In this document: piece after piece, positions 7,801 through 18,265 of the stretch
Layout of the letters: each line of letters begins with the position of its first letter
Numbering within the stretch: position 1 is the first letter of the stretch
From: Geobacillus stearothermophilus ATCC 12980
GTDB taxonomy: Bacteria; Bacillota; Bacilli; Bacillales; Anoxybacillaceae
Direction: 5' to 3'
Length of the DNA: 64,000 nt
Assembly (NCBI RefSeq): GCF_030369615.1
Contig: NZ_CP128494.1
Location: 530,001-594,000, forward strand
Made by a program: the position numbers and the translations under genes
Notes under the pieces: model-generated
What the model saw: the letters and a program-made list of their open reading frames with translations, nothing else
The model's database searches: none
Told to the model about the DNA's origin: nothing

Positions 7801-8638
7801 ATGGCGTCATTTGCTGAACGTGTCCGACAATTAGAGGAAAGCTGGAAAAATGAAGAGCGCTGGAAAGGGATCGTCCGCCCGTACAGCGCCGAAGATGTCA
7901 TTAAACTGCGCGGCTCGATCGATATTGAGCATACGCTCGCTCGGCGCGGCGCAGAAAAACTATGGAAACTGCTCCATACCGAAGACTATGTCCACGCGCT
8001 TGGTGTGTTGACGGGGAATCAGGCCGTGCAACAAGTGAAAGCCGGGTTGAAAGCCATTTATTTAAGTGGATGGCAGGTGGCAGCCGACGCCAACCTCGCC
8101 GGGCAAATGTATCCGGACCAAAGCTTGTATCCGTCCAACAGTGTTCCGCACGTCGTCAAACGCATTAATCAGGCGTTGCAGCGCGCTGATCAAATTCAAT
8201 ATTTGGAAGGTAGTGGAGACATCGACTACTTTGTTCCGATCGTGGCTGATGCCGGGGCGGGGCAAGCTGCTGGCCTATAACTGCTCACCGTCGTTCAACT
8301 GGAAGAAAAAATTGGACGATGAAACGATCGCCAAATTCCAGCAAGAGCTCGGCAAAATGGGGTACAAGTTCCAGTTCGTTACTCTGGCTGGATTCCACGC
8401 GCTCAACTACAGCATGTTTGAACTGGCGCGCGGCTACAAAGAACGCGGCATGGCTGCATACGCCGAACTGCAGCAAGCAGAATTTGCCGCTGAAAAATAT
8501 GGCTACACTGCAACGCGCCATCAACGCGAAGTCGGCACCGGCTATTTTGATGAAGTCGCCCAAGTCATCTCCGGCGGTCAAGCATCCACCGTCGCCTTGA
8601 AAGGATCGACGGAAGAGGAGCAGTTTACGACCGCTTGA
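7801..8638 (+). pseudogene. aceA: Isocitrate lyase with a large internal deletion
   Basis: Residues 1 to about 155 are normal isocitrate lyase ([23 protein letters not shown]...[14 protein letters not shown]). The C-terminal part, from about [26 protein letters not shown] to the end, is also normal but in another frame. The roughly 130-150 residues between them, which hold the catalytic KKCGH loop and metal ligands, are missing. The junction is at about 8248-8268. The enzyme would split isocitrate to succinate and glyoxylate in the glyoxylate shunt. The natural start site, stop and terminator survive, so this is a deletion inside an otherwise normal gene. Confidence 0.93.
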
Positions 8639-8664
8639 CGGCGGCTATTGCCGTATATCGACGG

Positions 8665-8690
8665 AAGCCCGGTTTGACCGGGCTTTTTTG
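8665..8690 (+). terminator. Terminator after aceA
   Basis: AAGCCCGG-TTTGA-CCGGGCTT is followed by a T-run. Confidence 0.85.
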
Positions 8691-8741
8691 CGTATAAAAG
8701 GAAAAAGCTGGCGCACTCTATAGACGGAGGGAGGCGATGAA

Positions 8742-8936
8742 ATGGAAAAGAAAAAAGATAGTCTGCCGGAGCTAATCCCTGCCGAATTCCGCGTCAGCAC
8801 CGATCTCCATTTTGAACAATCGTGGATGAACGAGGAAACGTATGCAGGCGATTCGGTCGGCGAACATACGGCGCTCGAGCAAGCGAACGAGTATTTAGCA
8901 ATGAAAGAAATCGGCCAGACGTTTGAAAACTCCTGA
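8742..8936 (+). CDS. Small acidic protein of unknown function
   Basis: A 64-residue acidic, soluble protein beginning MEKKKDSLPELIPAEFRVSTD. It has no cysteines and no membrane segment. GGAGGGAGG precedes the ATG, and a perfect palindromic terminator follows, so it is a one-gene unit. The composition, and a closing segment like THEQ/EHTALEQANEYL, recall small proteins of spore-formers with no assigned role. I do not recognise a family with confidence. Confidence 0.7.
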   Translation: MEKKKDSLPELIPAEFRVSTDLHFEQSWMNEETYAGDSVGEHTALEQANEYLAMKEIGQTFENS

Positions 8937-8941
8937 CAATG

Positions 8942-8967
8942 CCCATGACGATCGTCATGGGATTTTT
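8942..8967 (+). terminator. Terminator after the 64-residue ORF
   Basis: A perfect palindrome, CCCATGACGATCGTCATGGG, is followed by ATTTTTT. Confidence 0.85.
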
Positions 8968-8999
8968 TGCGCAAAAAAACGCTGGCTTTTTTAAAAATA

Positions 9000-9028
9000 T
9001 AGAAAAATATAACTATTGGTGGTATGAT
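9000..9028 (+). promoter_or_regulatory. Possible promoter of comK
   Basis: TATGAT (9023-9028) lies 17 bases after TAGAAA (9000-9005), in an A+T-rich stretch just before comK. The -35 match is weak, as is usual for activated promoters. Confidence 0.35.
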
Positions 9029-9062
9029 AGGAGTGGTGAGTTCGTTGAGAGGAGATGAGACG

Positions 9063-9602
9063 ATGAAAGTAAATGAATTTATCATCCTAAACCATTTCGT
9101 CGTGAGCCGTTATACGATGGCGATTCTCCCTTATTTGTTGAACAATGACCTGTATGCAAAGGTCGTCGAGGAAGATGGCGAGTACATTGTCAAACAAACG
9201 CCCCTCGACATTATTAGACATAGCTGCGATTATTATGGCTGCAGCTTTCAAGGCAGAAAAGAGGGAACAAAGGCCGTGATCGGCATCACCCACAAAGCGC
9301 CGATCGCCATTGAACCGTCCAACGAAATTTACTTCTTTCCCACCGCTTCCCCGAAAGATTCCTGCTGTGTTTGGCTGTCGCATATGCATGTCTATCGGTA
9401 TGAGCCTGCGAAATATGAGCGGACGGTTGTATACTTCCGCAACGGGAAAAGCGTTGTCCTCGATGTGTCCTGCAAATCTTTCATCAACCAATTGCACCGA
9501 ACAGCCCAGCTGCGGACGAAACTGTCGGAGCGAATGGAGGCGAGAGAGCGCAAACTGCAATACATATATCGCATGCAGCAAGAAAAGCATGTGACGGAAT
9601 AA
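9063..9602 (+). CDS. comK: ComK competence transcription factor
   Basis: A 179-residue homologue of ComK, the master activator of DNA-uptake genes. Conserved segments include the DxxRHSCDYYGCSFQGRKEGT block, ITHKAPIAIEPSNEIYFFPT, WLSHMHV and LHRTAQLRTKL. The ATG at 9063 follows AGAGGAGATGAGACG. ComK binds A/T-rich boxes as a dimer of dimers, and in Bacillus its level is set by MecA/ClpC proteolysis. The protein is shorter at the C-terminus than the roughly 192-residue B. subtilis version. The gene is complete, so the competence regulator is not decayed, unlike several neighbours. It stands alone between two unrelated units. Confidence 0.9.
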   Translation: MKVNEFIILNHFVVSRYTMAILPYLLNNDLYAKVVEEDGEYIVKQTPLDIIRHSCDYYGCSFQGRKEGTKAVIGITHKAPIAIEPSNEIYFFPTASPKDSCCVWLSHMHVYRYEPAKYERTVVYFRNGKSVVLDVSCKSFINQLHRTAQLRTKLSERMEARERKLQYIYRMQQEKHVTE

Positions 9603-9702
9603 CCGCCATGATAAAAAATGGGTTTTCACAAGCAAAAGTTCAAATTGCGCGGCCGAGCGTGTAAAATAAAAATATAAACGGCATTTGAATGGAGAAAGAA
9701 CG

Positions 9703-10326
9703 ATGAATATGGAAAATTTGAAACAATGGCTCACGCTCGACCACGTGCTTTCCTTACTCGACCATTACCGTTCCTTCGGCATATTTCCCGGCATTGCGGC
9801 GACGCTGCTCGAGTCGTTTTTTCCGATTTTGCCGATGGTTGTGTTTGTGATGGCGAACGCAGCGGCATTCGGGTTGTGGAAAGGGTTTTTCATTTCTTGG
9901 ATTGGCGCTTCGCTCGGCTCGCTCATCGTCTTTTGGCTGACGCGGAAGATCGGCCAGCAGCGTTTCTTTCATTTTGTCCGCCGCCATCCAAAAGTGCGCC
10001 AGTTTATGCACTGGATTGAACGGCACGGATTCGGGCCGCTGTTTTTGCTGTATTGCTTTCCTTTCACCCCGTCGGCGCTTGTCAATATCGTTGCCGGTCT
10101 GTCACGCATCAGCCGCCAGCAGTTTGTATTAGCGGTCTTGCTTGGAAAGATGATCATGATTTTTACGATCAGCTTTATCGGGTATGACTTGGTGGCGCTT
10201 GTCCGCCAGCCGTTGCGTACGGCGGCGATCGCTGTTGTTGTGCTGCTGCTTTGGTATGCGGGAAAACGAGTAGAGGCAAGATTTTCGTTGACGGAAAAAC
10301 AACGCAGCGAGGAGGACAGGGAGTGA
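9703..10326 (+). CDS. yhjE: DedA/TVP38 (VTT-domain) membrane protein YhjE
   Basis: A 207-residue integral membrane protein of the VTT/DedA superfamily. It has about five hydrophobic segments and the family blocks ESFFPILPMVVFVMANAAAFG and FLLYCFPFTPSALVNIVAGLSRI. Relatives act as lipid scramblases or in membrane homeostasis. The ATG at 9703 follows GGAGAAAG. The stop overlaps the GTG of the signal peptidase gene, giving the yhjE-sipV pair seen in B. subtilis. Confidence 0.88.
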   Translation: MNMENLKQWLTLDHVLSLLDHYRSFGIFPGIAATLLESFFPILPMVVFVMANAAAFGLWKGFFISWIGASLGSLIVFWLTRKIGQQRFFHFVRRHPKVRQFMHWIERHGFGPLFLLYCFPFTPSALVNIVAGLSRISRQQFVLAVLLGKMIMIFTISFIGYDLVALVRQPLRTAAIAVVVLLLWYAGKRVEARFSLTEKQRSEEDRE

Positions 10327-10877
10327 CCAAACGGAAACAAGGAAAGAAGCGGGGACGCCGCTGGCCATGGCTCGCCGCTGTCGGGTTTGTCGCCATGCTC
10401 CGTTTTTTCGTTTTCAGCAATTATATGGTGGAAGGAAAGTCAATGATGCCGACGCTGCAAAGCGGCAATTTGCTGATCGTCAATAAGATCCGTTATGAAA
10501 TTGCCCCGATTCATCGGTTTGATGTCGTCGTGTTTCACGCCAATCAAAAGGAAGATTACGTGAAACGGGTCATCGGGCTGCCGGGGGATCGGATCGAGTA
10601 CAAAAACGATGTGCTGTATATTAACGGTCGACAGGTCGATGAACCGTATTTGCGGCCGTATAAGCAGCAACTCCTTAGCGGGAAGCTGACAGGCGGTTTT
10701 ACCCTTGAAGAGGTGACGGGAGAAAAGCGGGTGCCGGCCGGCTGCATTTTTGTCCTTGGCGACAATCGGCTCAGCAGTTGGGACAGCCGCCATTTCGGCT
10801 TCGTCAAAATCAGCCAAGTGGTCGGCAAGGTAGACCTCCGCTATTGGCCGTTTCGGGAGATTGCTTTCCATTTTTGA
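10323..10877 (+). CDS. sipV: Type I signal peptidase
   Basis: A 184-residue S26 signal peptidase that removes signal peptides from exported proteins on the outer face of the membrane. A basic N-terminus precedes one membrane segment (about residues 14-34). Then come VEGKSMMPT with the nucleophile S40, YVKRVIGLPGD with the general base K81, and the GDNR..SWDSR box. It starts with GTG at 10323 behind AGGAGGAC, overlapping the yhjE stop. Size and context fit SipV. Confidence 0.93.
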   Translation: MTKRKQGKKRGRRWPWLAAVGFVAMLRFFVFSNYMVEGKSMMPTLQSGNLLIVNKIRYEIAPIHRFDVVVFHANQKEDYVKRVIGLPGDRIEYKNDVLYINGRQVDEPYLRPYKQQLLSGKLTGGFTLEEVTGEKRVPAGCIFVLGDNRLSSWDSRHFGFVKISQVVGKVDLRYWPFREIAFHF

Positions 10878-10950
10878 GAAAATGGCGCATCGAGGTGCGG
10901 CGACGGTTTTGCCTAAGGGAGCGGTTGCTTTCAAGGAAGGCAGTTTTTCT

Positions 10951-10979
10951 TTACCAAATACGAACATATGTGCTAAAAT
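10951..10979 (+). promoter_or_regulatory. addB promoter overlapping a LexA-box-like site
   Basis: TTACCA (10951-10956), a 17-base spacer and TAAAAT (10974-10979) lie about 36 bases before the addB start. CGAACATATGTGCT (10961-10974) sits in the spacer and resembles the Bacillus LexA/DinR box CGAAC-N4-GTTCG, with a degenerate right half. Confidence 0.4.
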
Positions 10980-11014
10980 AGAAAAGATAAAGGAAACGAA
11001 TGGTGGTGATCGCC

Positions 11015-14000
11015 GTGTCGCTTCGCTTTTTGCTTGGACGATCGGGAAGCGGGAAGACGGCTATGTGTCTTGCGGAAATCCGCCGCAAGCTGCAGGAAGA
11101 TCCGAGAGGAAAGACGATTGTTTACCTCGTTCCGGAGCAGATGACGTTTCAATGTGAATACGCCTTAATCCATACCGAGGGAGCAGGAGGAATGATCCGC
11201 GCCCAAGTGTTCAGCTTCCCCCGCCTCGCCTGGCGCGTCTTGCAGGAGACGGGAGGCATGAACCGCTACCACGTCCACGATGTCGGCGTGCAAATGATGA
11301 TTCGCAAAATTATTGAACAGCGGAAACAGGAGCTTAAACTGTTTGGCCGCGCGGCGGACAAAAGCGGTTTTGTCGAGCAGCTGCATGAGATGATCGCCGA
11401 ATGCAAGCGGTATTGCTTAACGCCGGACGAGCTTCGCCGCCGTGTCGAGGAGCTGGAAAGCGGGCCGAGCCGGCCGGGACGGCGCCTGCTGGCCGATAAG
11501 CTCAGCGATGTCGCGCTCGTTTATGCAGAGCTCGAGCGGAGCTTAAGCGGCCATTACCTCGATTCGGAAGATTATTTGCGCCTGCTCGCCGAACAAATCC
11601 CCCGCTCCTGCTATTTGCGTGATGCCGATGTTTATATCGACGGATTCCATCATTTTGCCCCGCAAGAATACATAGTGATTGAGCAGCTTCTTCGTCATTG
11701 CCGGCGGGTCACCGTTTGCCTGACGGTCGACCGTCCGTATGATGGTGAGATGCCGGACGAGCTCGACTTGTTTTATCTGCCGGCGCAGACGTACCGCCAG
11801 TTGCGCGAGCTTGCCTTGGCCAACGATGTTTTGCTTGAAGAGCCGGTCGTGCTCGCGGAAAACCGACGTCATCAAAGCGGGGCGCTCGCCCATCTCGAGG
11901 CGCAGTTTCATCGCCGCCCGCTGCCGCCTTACGAAGCGGAAGACGGTGCGGTCTGCCTTTATGAGGCGGCCAACCGCCGCGCAGAACTGGAAGCGGTCGC
12001 CCGGGAAATCATCCGCCTTGTCCGCGACGAAGGGGCGCGCTATCGCGACATCGCACTCGTCATCCGCCAAACGGAGGCGTACCGCGACCTTGTGAAGACG
12101 GTGTTTTTTGATTTTGGCATCCCGTATTTTATGGATGAAAAAGAGCCGATGCACCATCATCCGCTCATTGAACTTGTGCGCGCTGCTTTGGAAACAATTT
12201 CCACAAACTGGCGGTATGAGGCGGTGTTTCGCGCTGTGAAGACGGATTTGCTCTTTCCGTTGGACGGTGACTTGGTCATGTGGCGCGAGGCAGCCGACAA
12301 ACTCGAAAACTATGTTCTTGCTTATGGGGTGAAGGGGGACAAATGGACGAGCGGCGAGCGCTGGCCGTATCGGCGCTACCGGGCGCTTGACGGGTTGAAT
12401 GTGCCGCAGACGGATGAAGAACGGCAATTTGAGGACAAGTTGAACGAATGGCGGGAGACGCTGGCCGCCCCGCTCCGCCGCCTTGAGCGCCGTTTGCGCC
12501 GGGCTAAGGACGGGCGCGGGTATTGCACGGCGCTATATCTCTTGTTAGAAGAATTGCAGATTCCGAAAAAGCTGGAACAAATGAGCGCGCAGGCGGAAGC
12601 GGAAGGCCGCCTCGTGGAAGCGCGCCAGCATGAGCAGGTGTGGAACGCGGTCATCGATTTGCTTGACCAATACGTTGAAATGCTCGGAGCGGAACCGTTG
12701 TCGTTAGCCGAATTTGCTAAAATTATCGAGGCCGGGCTTGACCGGCTTGAGTTCTCCCTTGTGCCGCCGGCCATCGATCAAGTGATCGTCGCCCAGCTCG
12801 ACCGTTCGCGCCTCATCGGCGTGAAGTATGCGTTTGTCATTGGCGCCAACGATGGCGTCATTCCGGCCAGGGCGAAAGAGGATGGGCTTATGGCGGAAAT
12901 CGAACGGGAGCAGCTGCGCGAACTCGGTGTGGCGCTTGCGCCGGGGAGCCGGGAACAGCTGTTTTACGACCCGTTTTTTATCTACCTGGCGCTTGCCTGT
13001 CCAAGCGAACGGCTGTATGTTACATACCCGCTGGCCGATGGCGAAGGGAAAGCGCTCATGCCATCGCCGCTGATTAAACAATTGTCGGAGCTGTTCCCGA
13101 AGGTGAAGGTGCGCTTGTGCGGCAACGATCCGTTCGATGCCCCGGAAGAGAAGGCGGAGGCGTTTGTGACAGCGCCGCAGGCGACACAAACGTATTTGGT
13201 CAGCCAGCTGCGCGCATGGAAGCGAAACTATGGCATCGATCCGCTTTGGTGGGATGTGTACAACGTGTTCATCGCCCGCCCGGAATGGAACGAGAGGGTG
13301 CAAAAGGCGGTGTCGGCGCTGTTTTATACAAACAAAGCCGCGCCGTTGAAAAAACAATGGAGCCGGCGGTTGTACGGAAAAAAAATTCAGGCGAGCGTCT
13401 CGCGCATGGAGCAGTTTCAAAAATGCCCGTACGCCCATTTTATTTCACACGGGCTGCGCTTGAAGGAGCGAAGCATTTTCCGCCTCGAGGCGCCGGATGT
13501 CGGCCAGTTGTTCCATGCGGCCATTAAACAAATCGCCGACCGGCTGCGCGAACAGCACGTTGATTGGGGCGAACTGTCCCAACCGGATTGCGAGCGTCTG
13601 TCGGATGAAGCGGTCGAACGGCTTGCCCCCCTCATTCAACAGCAAGTGCTGTCCAGTTCGTCTCGCTATGAATATATGAAACGGAAATTAAAACACGTTG
13701 TCGCCCGCACGACCCACGTGTTGAGCGAGCATGCGCGGGCGAGCGGCTTTGTTCCGATCGGGCTCGAGCTGGCGTTTGGACCGGGCAGCGACTTGCCGCC
13801 GCTTCGCTTTCAACTACGCGACGGGACGGTTATGGAGCTTGTCGGGCGAATCGACCGCGTTGACAAGGCAGAAAGCAGCGAAGGAGTATTTCTTCGCATC
13901 ATCGATTACAAATCGAGCGCCAAAACGCTTGATTTGACGGAAGTGTATTACGGTTTGGCGTTGCAAATGCTTACCTATTTGGACATTGTGCTCACGTATG

Positions 14001-14521
14001 CTGAGCAACTTGTCAAACAGCCGGCGCTGCCGGCCGGGGTGCTCTATTTCCATGTCCATAATCCGATTGTGAAGGCGAAGCAGTGGCTTGACGATGAAGC
14101 GGAGATGGCGAAACAACTTCTTGAGCCGTTTCGGATGCGCGGTCTGCTGCTTGCCGATGTGGAGGCAATCCGGCTGATGGACAGTCAATTGGAAAAAGGG
14201 CAGCGGTCGCTGATTGTGCCGGTTAGGCTGACGAGCAGCGGAGCGATTCATTCTCAGTCTTCGGTCGCGAGCGCTTCTGATTTTGATGCGCTTCGCCAGC
14301 ACGTCCGCCGTCTGTTTGCCGATATTGGCGGACAAATCGCTGACGGCATTGTATCGATTGCCCCGTACAAGCTGAAAAGCAAAACAGCGTGCGACTTTTG
14401 CGCCTTTAAGTCCATATGCCAATTTGACGAGGCGCTGTCCGGCAACGAATTCCGAAAGCTTGCCCCACAGACGGGGGAAGACGTGATGAAGAATATAACG
14501 AAAGGGAGGGGAGAGTCTTGA
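11015..14521 (+). CDS. addB: ATP-dependent nuclease subunit AddB
   Basis: About 1168 residues, the usual AddB length. AddB partners AddA in the helicase-nuclease that resects DNA double-strand ends and loads RecA. It begins SLRFLLGRSGSGKT, with Walker A near residues 8-15. A degenerate helicase fold follows, then the nuclease motif (GRIDRVD...IDYKSS). The iron-sulphur cysteines are the early C in FQKCPYAHF and the C-terminal CDFCAFKSIC. I prefer the GTG at 11015, which starts the conserved block; an in-frame ATG at 11000 is the alternative. The stop overlaps the TTG start of addA. Confidence 0.95.
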   Translation: MSLRFLLGRSGSGKTAMCLAEIRRKLQEDPRGKTIVYLVPEQMTFQCEYALIHTEGAGGMIRAQVFSFPRLAWRVLQETGGMNRYHVHDVGVQMMIRKIIEQRKQELKLFGRAADKSGFVEQLHEMIAECKRYCLTPDELRRRVEELESGPSRPGRRLLADKLSDVALVYAELERSLSGHYLDSEDYLRLLAEQIPRSCYLRDADVYIDGFHHFAPQEYIVIEQLLRHCRRVTVCLTVDRPYDGEMPDELDLFYLPAQTYRQLRELALANDVLLEEPVVLAENRRHQSGALAHLEAQFHRRPLPPYEAEDGAVCLYEAANRRAELEAVAREIIRLVRDEGARYRDIALVIRQTEAYRDLVKTVFFDFGIPYFMDEKEPMHHHPLIELVRAALETISTNWRYEAVFRAVKTDLLFPLDGDLVMWREAADKLENYVLAYGVKGDKWTSGERWPYRRYRALDGLNVPQTDEERQFEDKLNEWRETLAAPLRRLERRLRRAKDGRGYCTALYLLLEELQIPKKLEQMSAQAEAEGRLVEARQHEQVWNAVIDLLDQYVEMLGAEPLSLAEFAKIIEAGLDRLEFSLVPPAIDQVIVAQLDRSRLIGVKYAFVIGANDGVIPARAKEDGLMAEIEREQLRELGVALAPGSREQLFYDPFFIYLALACPSERLYVTYPLADGEGKALMPSPLIKQLSELFPKVKVRLCGNDPFDAPEEKAEAFVTAPQATQTYLVSQLRAWKRNYGIDPLWWDVYNVFIARPEWNERVQKAVSALFYTNKAAPLKKQWSRRLYGKKIQASVSRMEQFQKCPYAHFISHGLRLKERSIFRLEAPDVGQLFHAAIKQIADRLREQHVDWGELSQPDCERLSDEAVERLAPLIQQQVLSSSSRYEYMKRKLKHVVARTTHVLSEHARASGFVPIGLELAFGPGSDLPPLRFQLRDGTVMELVGRIDRVDKAESSEGVFLRIIDYKSSAKTLDLTEVYYGLALQMLTYLDIVLTYAEQLVKQPALPAGVLYFHVHNPIVKAKQWLDDEAEMAKQLLEPFRMRGLLLADVEAIRLMDSQLEKGQRSLIVPVRLTSSGAIHSQSSVASASDFDALRQHVRRLFADIGGQIADGIVSIAPYKLKSKTACDFCAFKSICQFDEALSGNEFRKLAPQTGEDVMKNITKGRGES

Positions 14522-17500
14522 GCGTTGCGTTTCGCCCGAAGCCGGCCGGAAGCCGGTGGACGGATGAACAGTGGAAAGCCATCGTGGCCGGCGGCCGGGA
14601 CGTTCTCGTCGCTGCGGCGGCCGGGTCTGGAAAAACGGCCGTTCTTGTTGAGCGAATCATCCAAAAAGTAACGGCGGAAGACGGGGCGACCGATATTGAC
14701 CGCCTTCTTGTCGTCACGTTTACGAACGCTGCGGCGGCTGAGATGAAAGCAAGGATCGGCGAGGCGCTCGAGCGCGAACTCGCCAAGCGGCCGCATTCGC
14801 TCCATTTGCGGCGCCAGCTCAGCCTGCTCAACCGCGCCTCGATTTCGACGCTCCATTCGTTTTGCTTAGATGTCATCCGCAAATATTATTATTTGCTCGA
14901 TCTGGATCCGTCGTTTCGCATCGCTGATGAGACAGAAATCGAACTGCTGAAAGAGGACGTCCTTGAGGAGCTGCTTGAGGAGGAATATGGAAAGGCGGAT
15001 AACGAGCGCTTTTTTGCCGTCATTGATGCTTACACCGGAGACCGGAGCGATGCCGAGCTGCAAGACATGATTTTCGCGTTGCATGACTTCTCCCGCTCCC
15101 ACCCCGCGCCCGATGAATGGCTGAAAGGCCTTGTATCCATGTATGAGGTCGATGAACAGACGCCGCCCGAGTCGCTTTTGCCATCGCGCTATATCAACCA
15201 ACATGCGGCGATGGAGCTGGCAGCGGCCAAACGGCTCATCGAAAGGGCGTTGCGTCTTGCGCAGGAACCGGGCGGGCCGCGGCCGTATGAGAAACGGCTG
15301 CGCGAGGATGCCGCCGTTGTCGCTGAACTTGAAAGATGGCGGTCGCAATCGTGGGAAGGACTGTATCGTGCTTTGCAGTCGCTGGCGTTCGGCCGGCTTC
15401 CGGGCTGTCGCGGCGATGGCTATGATAAGTGGCTCGTCGATGAGGCGAAATCGCTTCGCGACCAGGCGAAGAAGAAACTGGAAGCGCTGCGCGACAACAT
15501 ATTTTCGCTGCCCCCGTCTGTCTGGATCCGCCATATGCGGGAGATGAAGCCGGCGGTTGAGACGATCGTTGCGCTTGTCCGCCGTTTTTCCGATAGGTTT
15601 CAAGCCGTGAAACGTGAAAAAGGGATCGTCGACTTTTCTGATTTGGAACATTATTGTCTGCATGTTTTGCGGCAGCGCGACCCGAAAACGGGCGAATGGC
15701 AGCCATCGGCGGCCGCTTTGGAGTACCAAGCGCAGTTTGATGAAGTGCTTGTCGATGAGTATCAAGATACGAACCTTGTGCAAGAAGCGATTTTGCAGCT
15801 CGTCAAAAAAGGAAGCGAGCGGACTGGCAACTTATTTATGGTCGGCGATGTCAAGCAGTCGATTTATCGTTTTCGCCTCGCCGAGCCGATGCTGTTTTTG
15901 GACAAATACAAACGGTTTGCCGCTGATGGGGCCGCAGGGGGAATGAGAATTGATTTGGCGTGCAATTTCCGCAGCCGCGCCGAGGTGCTGGACGGCACGA
16001 ACTTCCTTTTTGCACAAATCATGGGGGAAACCGTTGGGGAGATGGCGTACGATGAAGCAGCCCAGCTTAAGTATGGCGCCGATTATCCGGATGGGGCGGA
16101 TACTGTTCCGGAAGTGATGATCATCAACCGGCAGCGCGCGGCGGAAGAAGAGGACGAAGAGGCAGCGGAGCTTGAGGGCTCCGAGCTGGAGGCGCGCCTA
16201 ATGGCCGAGAAAATCAAAGAAATCGTGTCGCGGCCATTTTATGTGCATGACCGCTCAAGCGGGCAACCGCGGCGTGCCATGTACCGAGACATCGTTGTGC
16301 TCGTCCGTTCGATGACGAACGCCCCGCAAATGATCGAGCAGCTGCAGGCGCACGGCATTCCGGCGGCTGCCGATTTATCGTCCGGCTACTTTCAGGCGAC
16401 GGAAGTTTCGGTGATGCTGTCGCTTCTGAAAGTCATTGACAACCCGCACCAAGACATTCCGCTCGCCGCTGTGCTCCGTTCGCCGCTGTTTCGCTTTGAT
16501 GAAAACGAGCTGGCCATGATCCGCCTCGCTGATCCAAAAGGAACGTTTTATGAGGCGCTTCAGTTGTTCCGGCAAAAGCCGGCGGAAACGGATGAGGAGG
16601 AGGCAGCCAAGAAAAAAGCGGCCGCGTTTTTGGAGCAGCTCGGGCGCTGGCGAACGATGGCCCGCCGCCGCTCGTTGGCCGACCTCATCTGGCAGCTGTA
16701 TCGCGATACACAATTTTACGATTTTGTCGGCGCGCTGCCGGGTGGAAAGCAACGGCAGGCCAATTTGCGCGCCTTGTATGATCGCGCTCGCCAATACGAA
16801 TCGACGGCCTTTCGCGGGCTGTTCCGCTTTCTCCGCTTTATTGAGCGGCTGCAGGAGCGCGGCGATGATTTAGGAGCAGCCCGGCCGCTTGGTGAGCAGG
16901 AAGATGTCGTGCGGGTGATGACGATCCATAGCAGCAAAGGGCTCGAGTTTCCGGTCGTCTTTCTGGCCGGACTCGCCCGCCCGTTTTATACGCGGGATTT
17001 GCATCATCCGTACTTGCTGGATAAAGAGCTCGGCTTTGGCGCCCGTTTTGTCCACCCACAGCTGCGCATCAGCTATCCAACGCTGCCATTGCTGGCGATC
17101 CAAGTGAAAAAGCGGCTCGAGCTGCTCGCCGAGGAAATGCGCATTTTGTACGTTGCGCTGACAAGAGCGAAAGAGAAGCTTTATTTGATCGCCGCGGTCA
17201 ACGATGCCGATAAGGAGATCGAAAAATGGAAAGGCGTTGCGGGAGAACGCGAATGGCTGCTTCCCGACGATGTGCGGGCATCGGCCCGTTCCTATTTAGA
17301 CTGGATCGGCCGGGCGCTCATTCGCCACCGCGACGGGCGCATTTTAGCGGGAGAGAAGGCGCCGGATGAAATCGCCTCCCATCCGTCCGTATGGCGTATT
17401 GCCATTGTGCCCGCGGCCGAGCTGCGCAGCGGCGAGGCGGCTGCCGGCCAGGCGGACGAGAGCATGCTCGCTGCGCTTGAACATGGCCGCCCTGTTCCGG

Positions 17501-18247
17501 CTGGCGGCGGCTGGAAAGAGGAAGCAGAGCGGCGTTTGTTATGGCGGTATCGCTATGAAAAAGGGACGATTGTGCGCGCCAAACAGTCGGTGTCGGAGCT
17601 GAAAGAGCAACGGGTGCTGTTTGGCGAGCTGGCGAGTGAATGGCCGCTGCGCCAAGGAACAGCGCCGATTTTCTCGCGGCCGCGCTTTATGCAGGAAAAA
17701 AACGTTGACGCCGGCGGAAAAAGGAACCGCGCTTCATATCGTCATGCGCCATCTCGACTTGCGTGCGCCGGTCAGTGAAGCGTCCATCCGTGAGCAAATG
17801 GGTCGGCTCATCGAAAAAGAGCTGTTGTCGGCCGAGCAAGCCGAAGCGGTCGATGCGGCCGCGATCGCCGCCTTTTTCGCTACGGATATCGGCCGCCGCC
17901 TTTGCGCCGCCCGCGAGGTGCACCGGGAAGTGCCATTCAGTCTAGGGCTTCCGGCTTCCCATCTTTACGGGCATGACGGGATGGAAGACGACCGCCGGGT
18001 GCTTGTCCAAGGGGTGATTGACTGTGTGTTTGCGGATGAGCGCGGTTATGTGATGATCGACTATAAAACGGATGAGGTGACCGGCCGTTTTGCCGGCCAG
18101 AAAGAGGAGGCCGCCCGCTTTTTGCTCGGCCGCTACGGAACGCAAATGCGCCTGTATCGGCAAGCGATTGAGCAAATTTGGCGCGTGCCGGTAGCGGAGT
18201 GCTATTTGTATTCGTTTGACGGCCAATACATTATCGCGGTGGAATGA
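14518..18247 (+). pseudogene. addA: AddA helicase-nuclease subunit, frameshifted at an A7 tract
   Basis: From the TTG at 14518 the frame runs 1086 codons with UvrD-type helicase motifs (AAAAGSGKT at 32-40, DEYQDTN, VMTIHSSKGLEFPVVF, LYVALTRAKEKLY). After RPRFMQEK it shifts at seven A (17696-17702). Removing one A restores KTLTPAEKGTALHIVMRHLDL and an AddA of 1242 residues ending at 18247. The distal part holds the RecB-like nuclease motif (GVIDCVFADERGYVMIDYKTDE). As read, helicase and nuclease would be separated. A homopolymer sequencing error or slippage is as likely as a true mutation, because AddAB is important and addB is intact. Confidence 0.9.
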
Positions 18248-18265
18248 CGCGGAGGGGGAAAGACG

